Of a stretch of DNA of 64,000 bases, positions 9,401 to 18,782 are shown piece by piece. This DNA comes from Auriscalpium vulgare (lineage: Eukaryota; Basidiomycota; Agaricomycetes; Russulales; Auriscalpiaceae). The DNA lies in assembly GCA_019915015.1 (NCBI GenBank), contig JAHBBC010000022.1:1-64000 (forward strand), written 5' to 3'. Both the position numbers and the translations under genes were made by a program. Within the stretch, counting starts at the first letter, position 1. Every line of letters starts with the position of its first letter. Under the pieces are notes generated by a model, which was given only the letters and a program-made list of their open reading frames with translations, was not told where the DNA came from and searched no databases.

Positions 9401-11675
9401 CAGTGAAAAACCGGGCTGGACCGGTATGGCCCCGTATGCATATTTCTGCACGCGTGGGGCCGGCAGACCATGGCAGCTGTATGCAGACAAATCCGGACTT
9501 TTTGACGTTTTTTCTGCCCCCATCTGTCTCGTCTATTTGCATCAATATGCGCCGATATGTATTCATCTGTATTTTTCTGCCGCCTTATGCATACATATAT
9601 TTCCAATGTAGTACCAATAATTTTGCCCGCTCATCGCATACCACGCCAGATAGGCGCATACAGGACCATCCCCGCCCTTCCCAGCCAGCTGCCCCGCTTC
9701 TGCTGCCATCCGCATACCACGGCAGATGGGAGCATATGAAGCCATCCCACCCACCTGCCCCGCGTCCGCGTCCCGCGCTTACAGCCCGTCCGTTCGCTAA
9801 GTCGAGAGTCCTACTCAGCTCCGCAGGAGGTCGAGCGTAAACGACGTACCGTTCTCCCCCTGCAGCATATCCGTCTGTCCTCTTAGCTGCTTTTGTAGCA
9901 CGGACATCCTGACTGAACCGGTCGGCAATTGTGTCAGTTGAGGGTGCCAGAAGGAGCTAGTATAACGCACCGAGAGTTTCCGCACGACATGTCTCTTTGC
10001 TTCCCCGCTCAGCGGTCTCCACCCCTGCCGTTATTGAGGCCAGCGTTCTTGAGGGTGCCTTGGTGTGTTCGACGAACTGTAACGTGGCATCTAAGTCAGT
10101 ATATCGCATTGTCGCCTGAGCTGAATTGAGCTCTCCAAGTCCCAAGCGTAAGCGGAAGACTGCATACTCTAGCCTTCCAGTTGAGTCACCCAGAGACAGC
10201 CTGTGAGTCTATAGCTGCTAGCTCGAGACAGTAGCAGTCCAGAGCATGGGAACAGCGATAGTGGGAGGCGGGAGAGTGAGGGGAAGCGACAAGACGCAAG
10301 TGACGTAGCCGGTCGCGACTCGCTCCAATGCGGGCGGCTGCCACGTGAGCGCGCTCTTTGCACTCAGCTTGCGGTCCACCATGAAACAAATATGGGTACT
10401 AGGTAGCCCCACATCTTATATAGGATGTTATTTAGCACGCAAATGCCGGACTTGTGCTGTTGCTAGGATCCATCTCACGCACGTTGCGTCCCAAACAATC
10501 TCATTGGGTACTAAGTACTGCTAGGTTTACAAACCGTAGTAAATCAGCCCGGAAACGAATCCTACTCTCGTTAAACCAGGTTATGATGTACGCGAAGGGC
10601 AGTGCAGAGTTATATTTGCTGCAGAAAGAAGGTGAGGTGATAGATGGAACAGACACAGAGCGCGCGAGCGCGAGCACGCGTCGATAAACTCGAAACCTTT
10701 GACGCACCTGGAAGCTATTTACTGGACGTCTCTTGCGGCAGACCTCCTACGGTACACACCAGGATCTCATTTCACATCAACCTCCCGGTTGACAGCGCAC
10801 AATGTATTGGACGAGTTTGCGCGCAGACTGGATGGTGCGTTTGCGGCCACATTGCAGAGCAGCCGGACGTGGCAAGGCGGAACGGCCGTGCGTGGACGAC
10901 GGTGGGGCTGTAAAGGGTACGGGTCTGTGAGGACGCTGGTCGCGACGGCGCAGCGGTTAAGGGACAAGGTTGCGCAGGAAGCCGCATGAGCATGTGAGGG
11001 AGAGGCGTCTGGGGACAGGTCAGCGCAGCGCAGAATATCCAGAGGGAGAGGTGTCACGCACTCTGCGGTATTGTGGTTGTTGACTCAGACTTGTTGAGAT
11101 CTTGAATCAACTGATCTGTTCGGGACGACTATCAGCAAGCGTGCGGTAAAGGAGAGCATGACTGACTGTCACGCTATTTGGGAGGTACATACTCAAGCAC
11201 CCTGGTGTTCTGTGAAGACGGCTAGGGATATTGATACGCCGGGCGTGAGGGCAGCACAGGCGCAACGGAGCGAAGCGGTTTGGCGCAGGCGAGACGGAGC
11301 GACGCAAGACGGCGGCGACGCGGCTTGGGGGCAGCGCAGGCGGGCGACGCGGCTTTGGCAGCGACCTGCGACGCGGAGCAGATTTGGCAGCGCAGGCGGC
11401 GCGACTTTGGCGGCGCAGGCGACGCGGCTTTGGGCAGCACGATGCTGGCACGCGATGCGTCGAAGCGGCAAACCAGCGCCGTTGCAGCAAGGCAGCGGCG
11501 CCGGCGATGGTTTGGTTCTACTACGGTACATTTGCGGCGACGACGCGCGGTGTCTACGTCACGGGGTCGCATTCCGCAGCTGAAGGCAGATGGTCCCTTC
11601 CCTCACTCCAGCTGGACGCACATTTCCCCGTCCTGCGCATACCGTGCCATACCGGTCCAGCCCGGTTTTTCACTG
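9401..11675. mobile_element. Non-autonomous DNA element with ~30-bp terminal inverted repeats
   Basis: The left end CAGTGAAAAACCGGGCTGG (9401 onward) and the right end (complement, 11646-11675) are inverted copies over about 30 bases. A 9-bp direct repeat, GATGAGACC, lies immediately left (9392-9400) and two bases beyond the right end (11678-11686), as a target duplication would. CAGTG-type ends suggest hAT, but a 9-bp duplication would fit Mutator-like elements, so the superfamily is open. Near the left end two variants of GCATACCACGSCAGAT (about 9646 and 9711) form subterminal repeats. No transposase is visible inside. Open frames at 10454-10989 lack recognisable motifs. Confidence 0.65.
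11240..11470. repeat. GC-rich imperfect minisatellite inside the element
   Basis: Recurring variants of GGCGACGCGGCTTTGG and GGCAGCGCAGGCG fill this stretch, with units of roughly 20-30 bases. They produce spurious long open frames rich in Ala and Arg on both strands. I therefore do not call a gene here. Confidence 0.7.
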
Positions 11676-11689
11676 GGGATGAGACCTGA

Positions 11690-12345
11690 GATCTGAGACC
11701 ATGGCCTCCTCCTGGACCTCTTTCCTTATGTCAGATACACGATCACGTGCAATGCCAGCTCGCAAACCGTTGTCCAAGTCAACGAATGCAAAGCGCGCAG
11801 GACAAACTGGCGGAAGGAGAATGAGCAGAAGAAGAAAAGGCAGCCAGACCTCAGCAACAGTGATGCGGAGGATGCGGATGAGCACGCAGCTCTTGTTGTC
11901 ATCACGCTAGGTGACTTCCTCACCCTGCTCGGCCAGCAGAGCGATGTGATCGGGGCGAGAACAGGACTCGAACACGAGCCGCTGCCACAGCCGGACGAAG
12001 CGGAGGCGGACATCTATGGGGATGATTCAAATAGTGAGGATGAGCAGGTGCGTGGCCGCATCGCTCTACGAAGGCATATCTGACTTAACTCCACAGACCA
12101 TGGACCGGATGCACGCGCTTGCACATCGCGCGGACGAACTCAAGACGAACTGGAAGAGGCGGCGGCCATCATACGTTCACAGCTTGCTTTTCGCAACTCC
12201 ATATGGATCAACAGCCTCACTAGGCCTTCTTGTACGCGATGTGCGCCGGTTTGAGTCAACAGCGCGTGTTCGCGACAACACATGGCCTGCAGGCAACGAT
12301 CGCGAGGCTGTAAGGCGCTCTGCGAACACAATGGGATATTAACCA
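11690..12345 (+). pseudogene. Degraded coding sequence, possibly transposon-derived
   Basis: One frame reads FPYVRYTITCNASSQTVVQ, then a highly charged linker WRKENEQKKKRQPDL, then an acidic stretch ending DDSNSEDEQ, after which a 49-base intron-like gap (12048-12096) leads to TMDRMHALAHRADELKTNW. Composition and the in-phase splice look like real former coding sequence. There is no start codon in frame near the left side and no clear end. The family is not recognised. It begins directly beyond the right end of the 9401-11675 element, so its 5' part may have been removed by that or another event. Confidence 0.35.
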
Positions 12346-13150
12346 CGCCCCCGTGCCGCGCATAACTATCCGTTGTCAGGTACTCGAGGTGCGCCCCGCC
12401 TTGTGCATTCATCGCCCTAGTAGCAGTAGCGCAGTAGCGTACCAAGTCAATGCTCAGTAAGTAGTCAATTCCGAGTCCACTGCATAAAGAAATTCCTGCA
12501 GCCTCGGCCTCCTACCACTAAGGTCTCAAAGTTGGCCTGGACATCCTACCAACATATCTAAGATCCCTGGTAATTGTTTGCAATCCCAAGCTCACTCCAA
12601 ATGCTGGTTCGAGCCTGCACAACTAGGTTGTTCCCACGCTCCGAGTCCGCCCCATAACACCTTCCCTGCAGCCTCGCCCTTGTACCAATAAGGTATCAAA
12701 CTTTGGCATGGATACTCTACAGATATATTTAAGATTTATTGTAGTGGTTTGGCATCCCAAGCTGGCTGCCAATGCTGCTTCAAGCCTGCACTACTAAGTG
12801 TAGTCCTGTCTTGGAAGTATCTCATAGATAATCCATACTAAAAAGAGCAACCAACTGCGTGAAGCGACTCTAAGATGTGCTCTGAAAGTTTACTTGAATA
12901 AGTTCATTGTGCCCCGCCCGGTGTGGCTCATTTCGCGTCGTTGCATCTTACAGCCCCGGCCCGGCCCGGACTCGCCGGCAGGTGCATCCCGATTTTCATA
13001 CAGGCCGGGGCATCTACGGCTAAGCTACAAAATGTTGGGAGCATGTACAAGTACTCTAGAAACCTTCTTTTCCGGGGAGAAACCATTCCAAAAGCCCTTC
13101 TTTCTCCATGAACCAGTGTCGACAAAAGATCACGTGATGATTCGAATAAT
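12346..13150. other. Gene-free repeat-bearing spacer
   Basis: No supported gene. It contains the tandem duplication at 12493-12806 and a short GC-rich block near 12950-13010. Confidence 0.5.
12493..12806. repeat. Diverged direct duplication, two ~145-bp copies
   Basis: Copies at 12493-12634 and 12662-12806 align along their length: CCTGCAGCCTCG, TACCA-TAAGGT-TCAAA, a TATCTAAGAT or TATTTAAGAT block, GGCATCCCAAGCT or its variant, AATGCTG-TTC and GAGCCTGCAC or AAGCCTGCACTACTA. They are clearly older than the transposon insertions. Confidence 0.7.
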
Positions 13151-13282
13151 TTATTCGTCGGGAGTACACCCGCCAATCTTATCTGGAATCGTGCCTAGGT
13201 CCAGCGGTCCACGGCGATATGCCGGATCGCTGACATAAGTATCTGCGTCCACTTTCGTGTTGGGTCGTTTGCATTCAGTATC
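13151..13282 (-). pseudogene. Right arm of the inverted repeat: C-terminal fragment of an unknown gene
   Basis: On the minus strand an open frame reads TECKRPNTKVDADTYVSDP, then RRGPLDLGTIPDKIGG, and ends TPDE with TAA at 13153-13151. A CAG acceptor-like site sits just upstream, so this looks like a last exon. Everything upstream of it is replaced by the first repeated unit of the T array (13309 onward). The left arm at 9285-9357 holds a more decayed copy in opposite orientation. The family is not recognised. Confidence 0.45.
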
Positions 13283-14339
13283 ACTGAGGTGTGGCTAGAG
13301 GAGGCTAGAGGTCGATAGGAGATCTGTTATCTAAAAGGGCGAGATCGAGGCTCATAGATGCGGATAGTAATTGGCAATTAGCAAGCAATTAGCATGCGGC
13401 TTCACCGCTTGACCGTCGGTTGTTGTCACTCCCGTCTGCCCTCTACCGTTGCTGCTCCTATCCTCTCGGATTGATGATGCTTCGGATATTTGTCTCTCAA
13501 ATGGCTCCCCAGACGACACCCCGGCAGCTTGTGCACGCTGCCGCGTGGCGGCGCCGGCGCCACCTCACAAGGCTCATATCTATGGAGGCCCAAAGTGCAT
13601 ATTCGCAGAATCGCAAGCACAGCGCATGTCATCGTGAAACAGGACCGCGGAGCAAAGTGTAGAGGATTGGAAAGACGAAATTTATCCTAGCAGGCTGGTG
13701 AGCATATCCTCTCAGGCTATCTGCTCTTGCCCGAACGCCTACTGACGCCCACTGGAAGCCCAGGATACCACGCCTGCCTGGCACCTGCAACCGCAGCTAA
13801 GTACGCGCACCTGCTACCACGACCACGATTCCTCAGTTCAGCCATATCCGGCGCGTCTTAACATCGCCGACAGCGCTGCCATCAAAAACGTTCTCGTGGG
13901 CTCAGTGCGCTCCGCTTGTCTACCTGTTGCGTTTATGTCATAGTCGACGCCGCATCCGACCTCGAAGACGGCCATTGAATCGCCTCTCGATCTACATAAT
14001 CGTCTTTCTGGAGCACGGACGTCTTGAGCAGTGGCGAGACATTTCTAAGGCTTGCAGCTTCTCTGTCGAGCTTGTGATCCATGGCTGTCAGGAGTGACTC
14101 CTCGCTTGGTCCCAGGGGTGAAGGGGTGCAATTCGAATATCTGTTTTCTCCCGCTATCCGGTTCACTTAGAGATGTATATGTCTTTACGCGCTCACAATG
14201 GCAGCACATGTATTCGGAGTATCGTAAAAAATAACAAAAGAGATTGAACTGAAAGGTCCATACAGCGAACGTGAGCAGTAACAGACAGGAGAAGGGCCGC
14301 AAAAAGGTCAAAAGCCATTACGGAAAAGAGATTGCAACC
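13283..14339. repeat. Repeated spacer unit 1 of the T array
   Basis: About 390 bases here (13309-13700) recur at 15560-15905, starting with a block that contains GGTCGATAGGAGATCTG and ends near AGGCTGGTGAGCAT. Shared blocks include GGCGCCGGCGCCACCTCAC and the codon-like CGCAGAATCGCAAGCACAGC. A second shared part (13925-14060) recurs at 16145-16310 and more distantly at 19670-19800; it holds the short conserved frame described separately. No independent gene is proven. Confidence 0.65.
13933..14166 (-). CDS. Short conserved frame U1 (possible small gene or exon)
   Basis: A minus-strand frame after a CAG acceptor-like site near 14160 reads DREAASLRNVSPLLKTSVLQ and ends WPSSRSDAASTMT with TAA at 13935-13933. 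The end is kept in U2 (WPSSRSSDAASTRT, stop at 16151) and U3 (RWSSRSDAASTGT, stop at 19678), although the nucleotide sequences differ, which suggests past selection on protein. It may be the last exon of a small gene that accompanies each T gene. No convincing first exon was found. Confidence 0.35.
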   Translation of the reverse strand: MNRIAGENRYSNCTPSPLGPSEESLLTAMDHKLDREAASLRNVSPLLKTSVLQKDDYVDREAIQWPSSRSDAASTMT

Positions 14340-15143
14340 TCATGAATTGTCAGGAGAGCATGCAACCTCATGAATTGTCAGGAGAGCAGCCTGTTCTACG
14401 CCTGCTCTGTCGATGAGGCCTGAGTACCCATCGTGCGAAGGTCCCGGATGAGCAACCGCGAAGTTCCCTAAATCAGGCGACAAAGACACTACAAGACGGA
14501 ATGCCTGGGGAGATTCAAACAATTTCAAAATCTCCGGAGTGCGTTGGGACGCTGGAATGAGAGCCTCTGCCGCGGCCATCCTATCCTCGTCCTTCCTGCT
14601 GTGGCACTGTGAAAGGAGGGTCCATCTCCACAGACGGGAGAACTGTGAGGGCGCTTTCCCAACTGTAAGACCTGCGGCCACTGCTAGACTTGCCTGTGCA
14701 CGATCGAGCACGTCGCTGAGCACTATTTTGTCGCGCGCTTTGCAGTGCTGCAGCATCTTTAATGTCGGGCAAGGGATGGAAGATGTATCGTTACGCACCT
14801 TCCCATGTTTAATGACATATTGAGACAGGTCGTGAAATCGGTTGTAGAGGAAGTCCAGCTCTTCTGAGGCTGTGTGTATTCGGGAGATGCGACTTTGCTT
14901 GAGGGAGACGACCCTGGCCTCTAACTGCTCTTCCAATGTTGGAGCGGGAGGATGAGATGGTTGGATGGCCGCGGAATAGGGGACAGGGTGCTCCCGAGGG
15001 GTAGCAATGACAGGAGAAGAATCGCCAGAACCTGGCGGGGAACCGACGAAGAAGGACGACGTGAAGTGGGGCGGAGATGTGGGTGGGATCTCCAAGGGCT
15101 CCAAGGGGTAATACATATCATCGGGGGTTGGAGATCGAGACAT
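14340..15143 (-). CDS. T1: coiled-coil protein of the tandem T family, unknown function
   Basis: Two exons (15143-14799 and 14747-14340) across a 51-base intron give 250 residues. The N-terminus starts MSRSPTPDD and contains the family motif FTSSFFVGSPPGSG in a Ser/Pro-rich, probably disordered part. A coiled coil follows (EEQLEARVVSLKQSRISR, then FLYNRFHDLSQYVIKHGK). The second exon is the conserved C-terminal domain: IVLSDVLDRAQASLAVAAGL, SRLWRWTL, KDEDRMAAAEALIPASQRT and FRLVVSLSPDL. The GN-x-x-AH motif of T4/T5 is shortened to LGNFAVAH. A 26-bp direct duplication (14337-14388) changes the last residues and creates the present stop; without it the end would read like that of T2. The start was chosen because the family members share MS(R/Q/P)SxT. 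Confidence 0.75.
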   Translation of the reverse strand: MSRSPTPDDMYYPLEPLEIPPTSPPHFTSSFFVGSPPGSGDSSPVIATPREHPVPYSAAIQPSHPPAPTLEEQLEARVVSLKQSRISRIHTASEELDFLYNRFHDLSQYVIKHGKVRNDTSSIPCPTLKMLQHCKARDKIVLSDVLDRAQASLAVAAGLTVGKAPSQFSRLWRWTLLSQCHSRKDEDRMAAAEALIPASQRTPEILKLFESPQAFRLVVSLSPDLGNFAVAHPGPSHDGYSGLIDRAGVEQAALLTIHEVACSPDNS

Positions 15144-16572
15144 TGTGGATGAGAGACGACAGAGATTGCTAGGTTGTGGCACTGGTGGCGGGCTCGGGAT
15201 CCCAGGCACTACAATCTCCGCTCCAATTGCCGGCGAAGTCCCGCATCAGCGGCCCTCGTCCAGTGATGACTCCGCAACATAACCTGGTCGGAGTGGCACA
15301 TCGTCGCAGTCAAATCTCAGTGGTATTGGGCACTGGACTCGTATGTCGCCGGGCTGCTCGCTATCTCATCTACTTCTCTACCACTGTTTGATGTCTACGC
15401 CTGGCTCCATGCAAGTGCAGACCGCGCTGCACGAAGCATTCGCTGCATCCGCAAGCGCGCAATCCACTTGGCATCTCAAACGCACGACGCCGGGTGATTT
15501 CGTACATACCTAAAGATTAACACTGCGCTCGGGACCCGGAGGATAGAGGGCGTCGTCTGTGGATAGAGGTCGATAGGAGATCTGTTATCTAAAAGGGCGA
15601 ACCGATAGCAATCGGCAATTTAGCATGCGGCTTCGAGTTCACCGCTTGACCGTCACTCCCGTTCTCTGACCGTCCTGCCCTCTACCGGCTGCTCCCATCC
15701 TCTCGCATCGATGAGGCCTCTGATATATATCTCTCAAATGGCTCCCCAGACAGCACCCCCGGGGCAACTAGTGCGTGGCGGCGCCGGCGCCACCTCACAA
15801 GGCCATATTCGCAGAATCGCAAGCACAGCGCATGTCGTCGTGAACCAGGACCCAGAAAGAGCACAGTGTAGAGGATGGGAACGAAGGAATGCATCATAGG
15901 AGGCTGGTGAGCATGTCGTGTGTCTGCTCTTGCCCGAACGATTTCTGACGCGCAGAAGTCTAGCCAACTACGCCTAAGTACCACGACCACGATACCTCTC
16001 TCAGTTCAGCCATGGCCAGCGCGTCTCAATCTCACTCTATTCTGGGGGCTCTCCGTTGCTATATCGCCGACAGTGCTGTGTGCACATCAAGAACGTCCTC
16101 GTGGTCCATGCTCAGTGCTGACACTGCGCTCCGCTGTCTACCTGTTGCGTTTATGTTCTAGTCGACGCCGCATCCGAGGACCTCGAAGACGGCCACTCAA
16201 TCGCCTCGAGCTTTTCGTTCTGGAGCGCGGACGTCTTCAGTTGGTCGTGTACGGAAGCCAGTGGCGAGACATTTTCTAAGGCTTGCAGCTTCTCTGTCGA
16301 CGCGCGTGGCTGTCGGTGTCAGGAGTGCCTTTCGCACTCGCTTTTCTGCTCGCTCGGTCTCTGACCAGAATGTCTGATTTCTTGTAGTATCCAATTCACT
16401 TTAGAGGCGGATACAAGTCATTACACGCTCACAGAGACAGCAGATGTATTTGGATGTCGGCGGATGATAGTAATAAACAGTATAAATAAATTCTGACAGG
16501 TCCGCGTCGAGACAGCGAACCTGAGCGATACGAGTAACAGATAGGAGGGGACCACGGAAAGAGTCAGAGCCA
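15144..16572. repeat. Spacer between T1 and T2 with repeated unit 2
   Basis: The first 400 bases are the T1 upstream region, containing ATTACAATCTCCGCTCCAAT-like sequence (around 15210) also present before T3 and T4. From 15560 the repeat seen at 13309 recurs with about 15 percent differences by eye. No separate gene is supported except frame U2. Confidence 0.6.
16151..16400 (-). pseudogene. Short conserved frame U2, frameshifted relative to U1
   Basis: The minus strand reads DREAASLRK in the U1 frame, then an extra A in the run AGAAAATG shifts the reading to EKLQALENVSPLASVHDQL and onward to IEWPSSRSSDAASTRT with TAA at 16153-16151. The shifted frame is a good coiled coil. Whether U1 or U2 has the original phase cannot be decided here. 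Confidence 0.35.
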
Positions 16573-17526
16573 TTACGGAAGAGAGAACGCAACCTCACGA
16601 ATAACGAAGAGATCAGCGCCAGCTCTGTCGATGGTGCCCAAGTACTCATCGTGCGGAAGGGAGCCCGGAGCAACCTCGAGGTCCCCGTCGACCCTCAAAT
16701 TGGGCGACAAAGACACTACAAGACGGAGCGTCTGGGGAGAATACTTTCGAGAAGCTTGGAGTGCGTTGATCCACTGGAATGAGAGCCTTTGCCGCCGCCA
16801 TCCTATCTTCGTCCGCCTCCTGGCCGAAAAGGGCTTCTCTCCACGCTAGGGAGAATTGCTCGCGTGAATACCCCGTTGTGACACCTGCGGCCACCGCTAG
16901 AGCACCCTGTGCGCGATCAAGCATGTCCCGAAGCTTGAGTCGGTCGAGCGCCTTAGAGTCCTGTGGCATGCATCAGCGTCGGGCGACCAATAGAAGGTGT
17001 TGTGGCGCACCTCGTCGTGTTCAATGAAATACTGCCGTAGCTCTTGAACCTCGCTGTGGAGGGACTGGACGATAGAGTACCGTTGCTCTGACAGGAGGTC
17101 GGAGGCTTGCCTCGCCTTTTGCAACAATCCGAAGGACTCTTCGAGTGCCTCGAACCGATCTTCTAGTGTCAGAGCGGGCGCGTGAACGATGGCCGCGGGA
17201 TTGGGGCCAGGTGTGGTATGCTGCTCCCGAGGGTTAGCAACGTCAGGGGAAAGACCGCCAGAACCTGGCGGGGAACCGACGAAGGACGACGTGAGGTGCG
17301 TCGGAGATGTGGGTGGTGTCTCGAAGGGCGTCACTGGCAGGGGGTAAGGCATCTGCCCTGCGGGAGAGGCGTCGAACCGTCGACGCGAAGCGCTGCCACT
17401 CACCATTATGACCGGGGGAGAAGATGCCCCAGGAGCACCACGCGACACTGGCTCAACGTGAGTTGAGTCGTCATCAATGCGCATGTTGATGTTGAACATA
17501 TCGTTGAGGGTTGAAGATCGAGACAT
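16573..17526 (-). pseudogene. T2: tandem T family member with a frameshift in the last exon
   Basis: First exon from ATG 17526 (an in-frame Met at 17698-17700 would add 58 residues) encodes MSRSSTLNDMFNINMRID, SRGAPGASS, the motif LTSSFVGSPPGSG and a coiled coil (EDRFEALEESFGLLQKARQA). A 50-base intron (17010-16961) precedes DSKALDRLKLRDMLDRAQG and DEDRMAAAKALIPVDQRT. After FSKVF (around 16740) the family's sequence RLVVSLSPNLRVDGD continues in another frame, down to VIREVAFSLP and TAA at 16575-16573. A single-base indel around 16730-16740 explains this. The present reading instead runs to an unrelated tail, so the C-terminal third of the domain is lost. Confidence 0.7.
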
Positions 17527-18010
17527 CATGGATGAGAGAGAGATCGCTGAGGTTGCGGTGGTTGGCTGAGTGAAGATGGCGCCTGGCGGTACCGCCGTCG
17601 GCCGAGCCGTCTGACTCGATTTCGCGGCGACAAGGTAGCTTCTCCCCTGCAGCTGCAGTGCGTATTTGAGTCTGCCGTCCGGAAAGGGATCGACGTTCAT
17701 CCCAGAGCTGGAAGATGTTGGAGAGGTTCAAGCGCGAGGACTCTACTGCCATAGCAAACTCGTGACTTCAATTAATGAAGCCGCACTGCAGTGGCATCGC
17801 TCGCGATCGTTCATCAACACCCCGGTATGTTGCACCCACACCTGGATCGATGCAGCAAAAGTATGTTCATGTCTAGTGAGAGACGGTACAAAGATTCGAC
17901 TGAAAGGTCCGTAATAGATATCCAGCGTCCGGCAACCCCGGTCAGGCGAATGGTACGAGTAATGTAAGGGAATCGATAGGAGGGTGGCCGCGCAAAGAAT
18001 TCAAGGCCAA

Positions 18011-18782
18011 TTAAGAAAGAGAATTCGCAACCTCACGAAGTATTGTGAGAGGATCCTGGTCAGTGTCAGCTCTGTCGTGGTCTAAGTACTCACTGTCGCG
18101 CGGAGGGCTTCCTGAACGAGCAACCTCGTTCCCGAAGACCCTCAGATTGGGCGACAGGGTCACTACAAGACGGAACGCCTCTGGAGAATCAAACAGTCTC
18201 GAGATGTTCGAAGTGCGTTGGGACGCGGGAATGAGGTCCCGTGCCGCCGCCATCCTATCTTCGTCCGCCGTGCTGGAGGCCCGCTCGTAAAGGGTGCGCC
18301 TCCACGCGAGGTGAAATTGCGTGGGCGAGCAATCCTCTGTAAGATGTGCGGCCACCGCTAGGACACTCTGCGCGCGATGGAGCATGTCCCTTAGCCTAAG
18401 TTTGTTGAGCGCAGGGCTGTCCTGCAAGACATGTCAATGCCAGTGCACTAATGGAATATGAATCATCGCGCACCTTCCCGTTTGCAATGAAATATTGATT
18501 CAGAGAACGAAGTCCCTCAGCGAGGGAACAGACTTGCTCAGCGATGAAGAGACGCTGGTCTCTCATGAGTCGCAAGTCTTCCTTGAGGGCCTGGATTTGT
18601 TCCATAAGCGGCGTCTCACTAGCGGTTGGGCAGGCTGATCCTGAGGGGTGACCAGTGATGGCTGGAGAAGCACCGCTAGAGCCTGACAAGGAGCCGACGA
18701 AGGACGACGTGAAGTGCAGCGGGGATTTGGGCGGTTTCTCCAAAGGCGCCGAAGGGTAATCGTGGGTTGGAGATTGAGACAT
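18011..18782 (-). CDS. T3: tandem T family member, intact
   Basis: Exons 18782-18474 and 18421-18011 join in phase over a 52-base intron and give 239 residues ending REVANSLS. Starts MSQSPTHDYPSAP; the motif HFTSSFVGSLSGSSG and a coiled coil (LMEQIQALKEDLRLMRDQ) lead to the second exon with LNKLRLRDMLHRAQSVLAVA, TADEDRMAAARDLIPASQRT, FRLVVTLSPNLRVFGN and EYLDHDRADTDQDPLTIL. The His of the GNDVAH motif is replaced: it reads GNEVAR. Upstream sequence (18783-19280) resembles that of T1, so the promoter was duplicated with the gene. Function unknown. Confidence 0.75.

Noticed and set aside
11107..11583. Long Ala/Arg-rich ORFs on both strands
   Set aside because: They come from the GC-rich minisatellite; all frames stay open because the repeat lacks stops.
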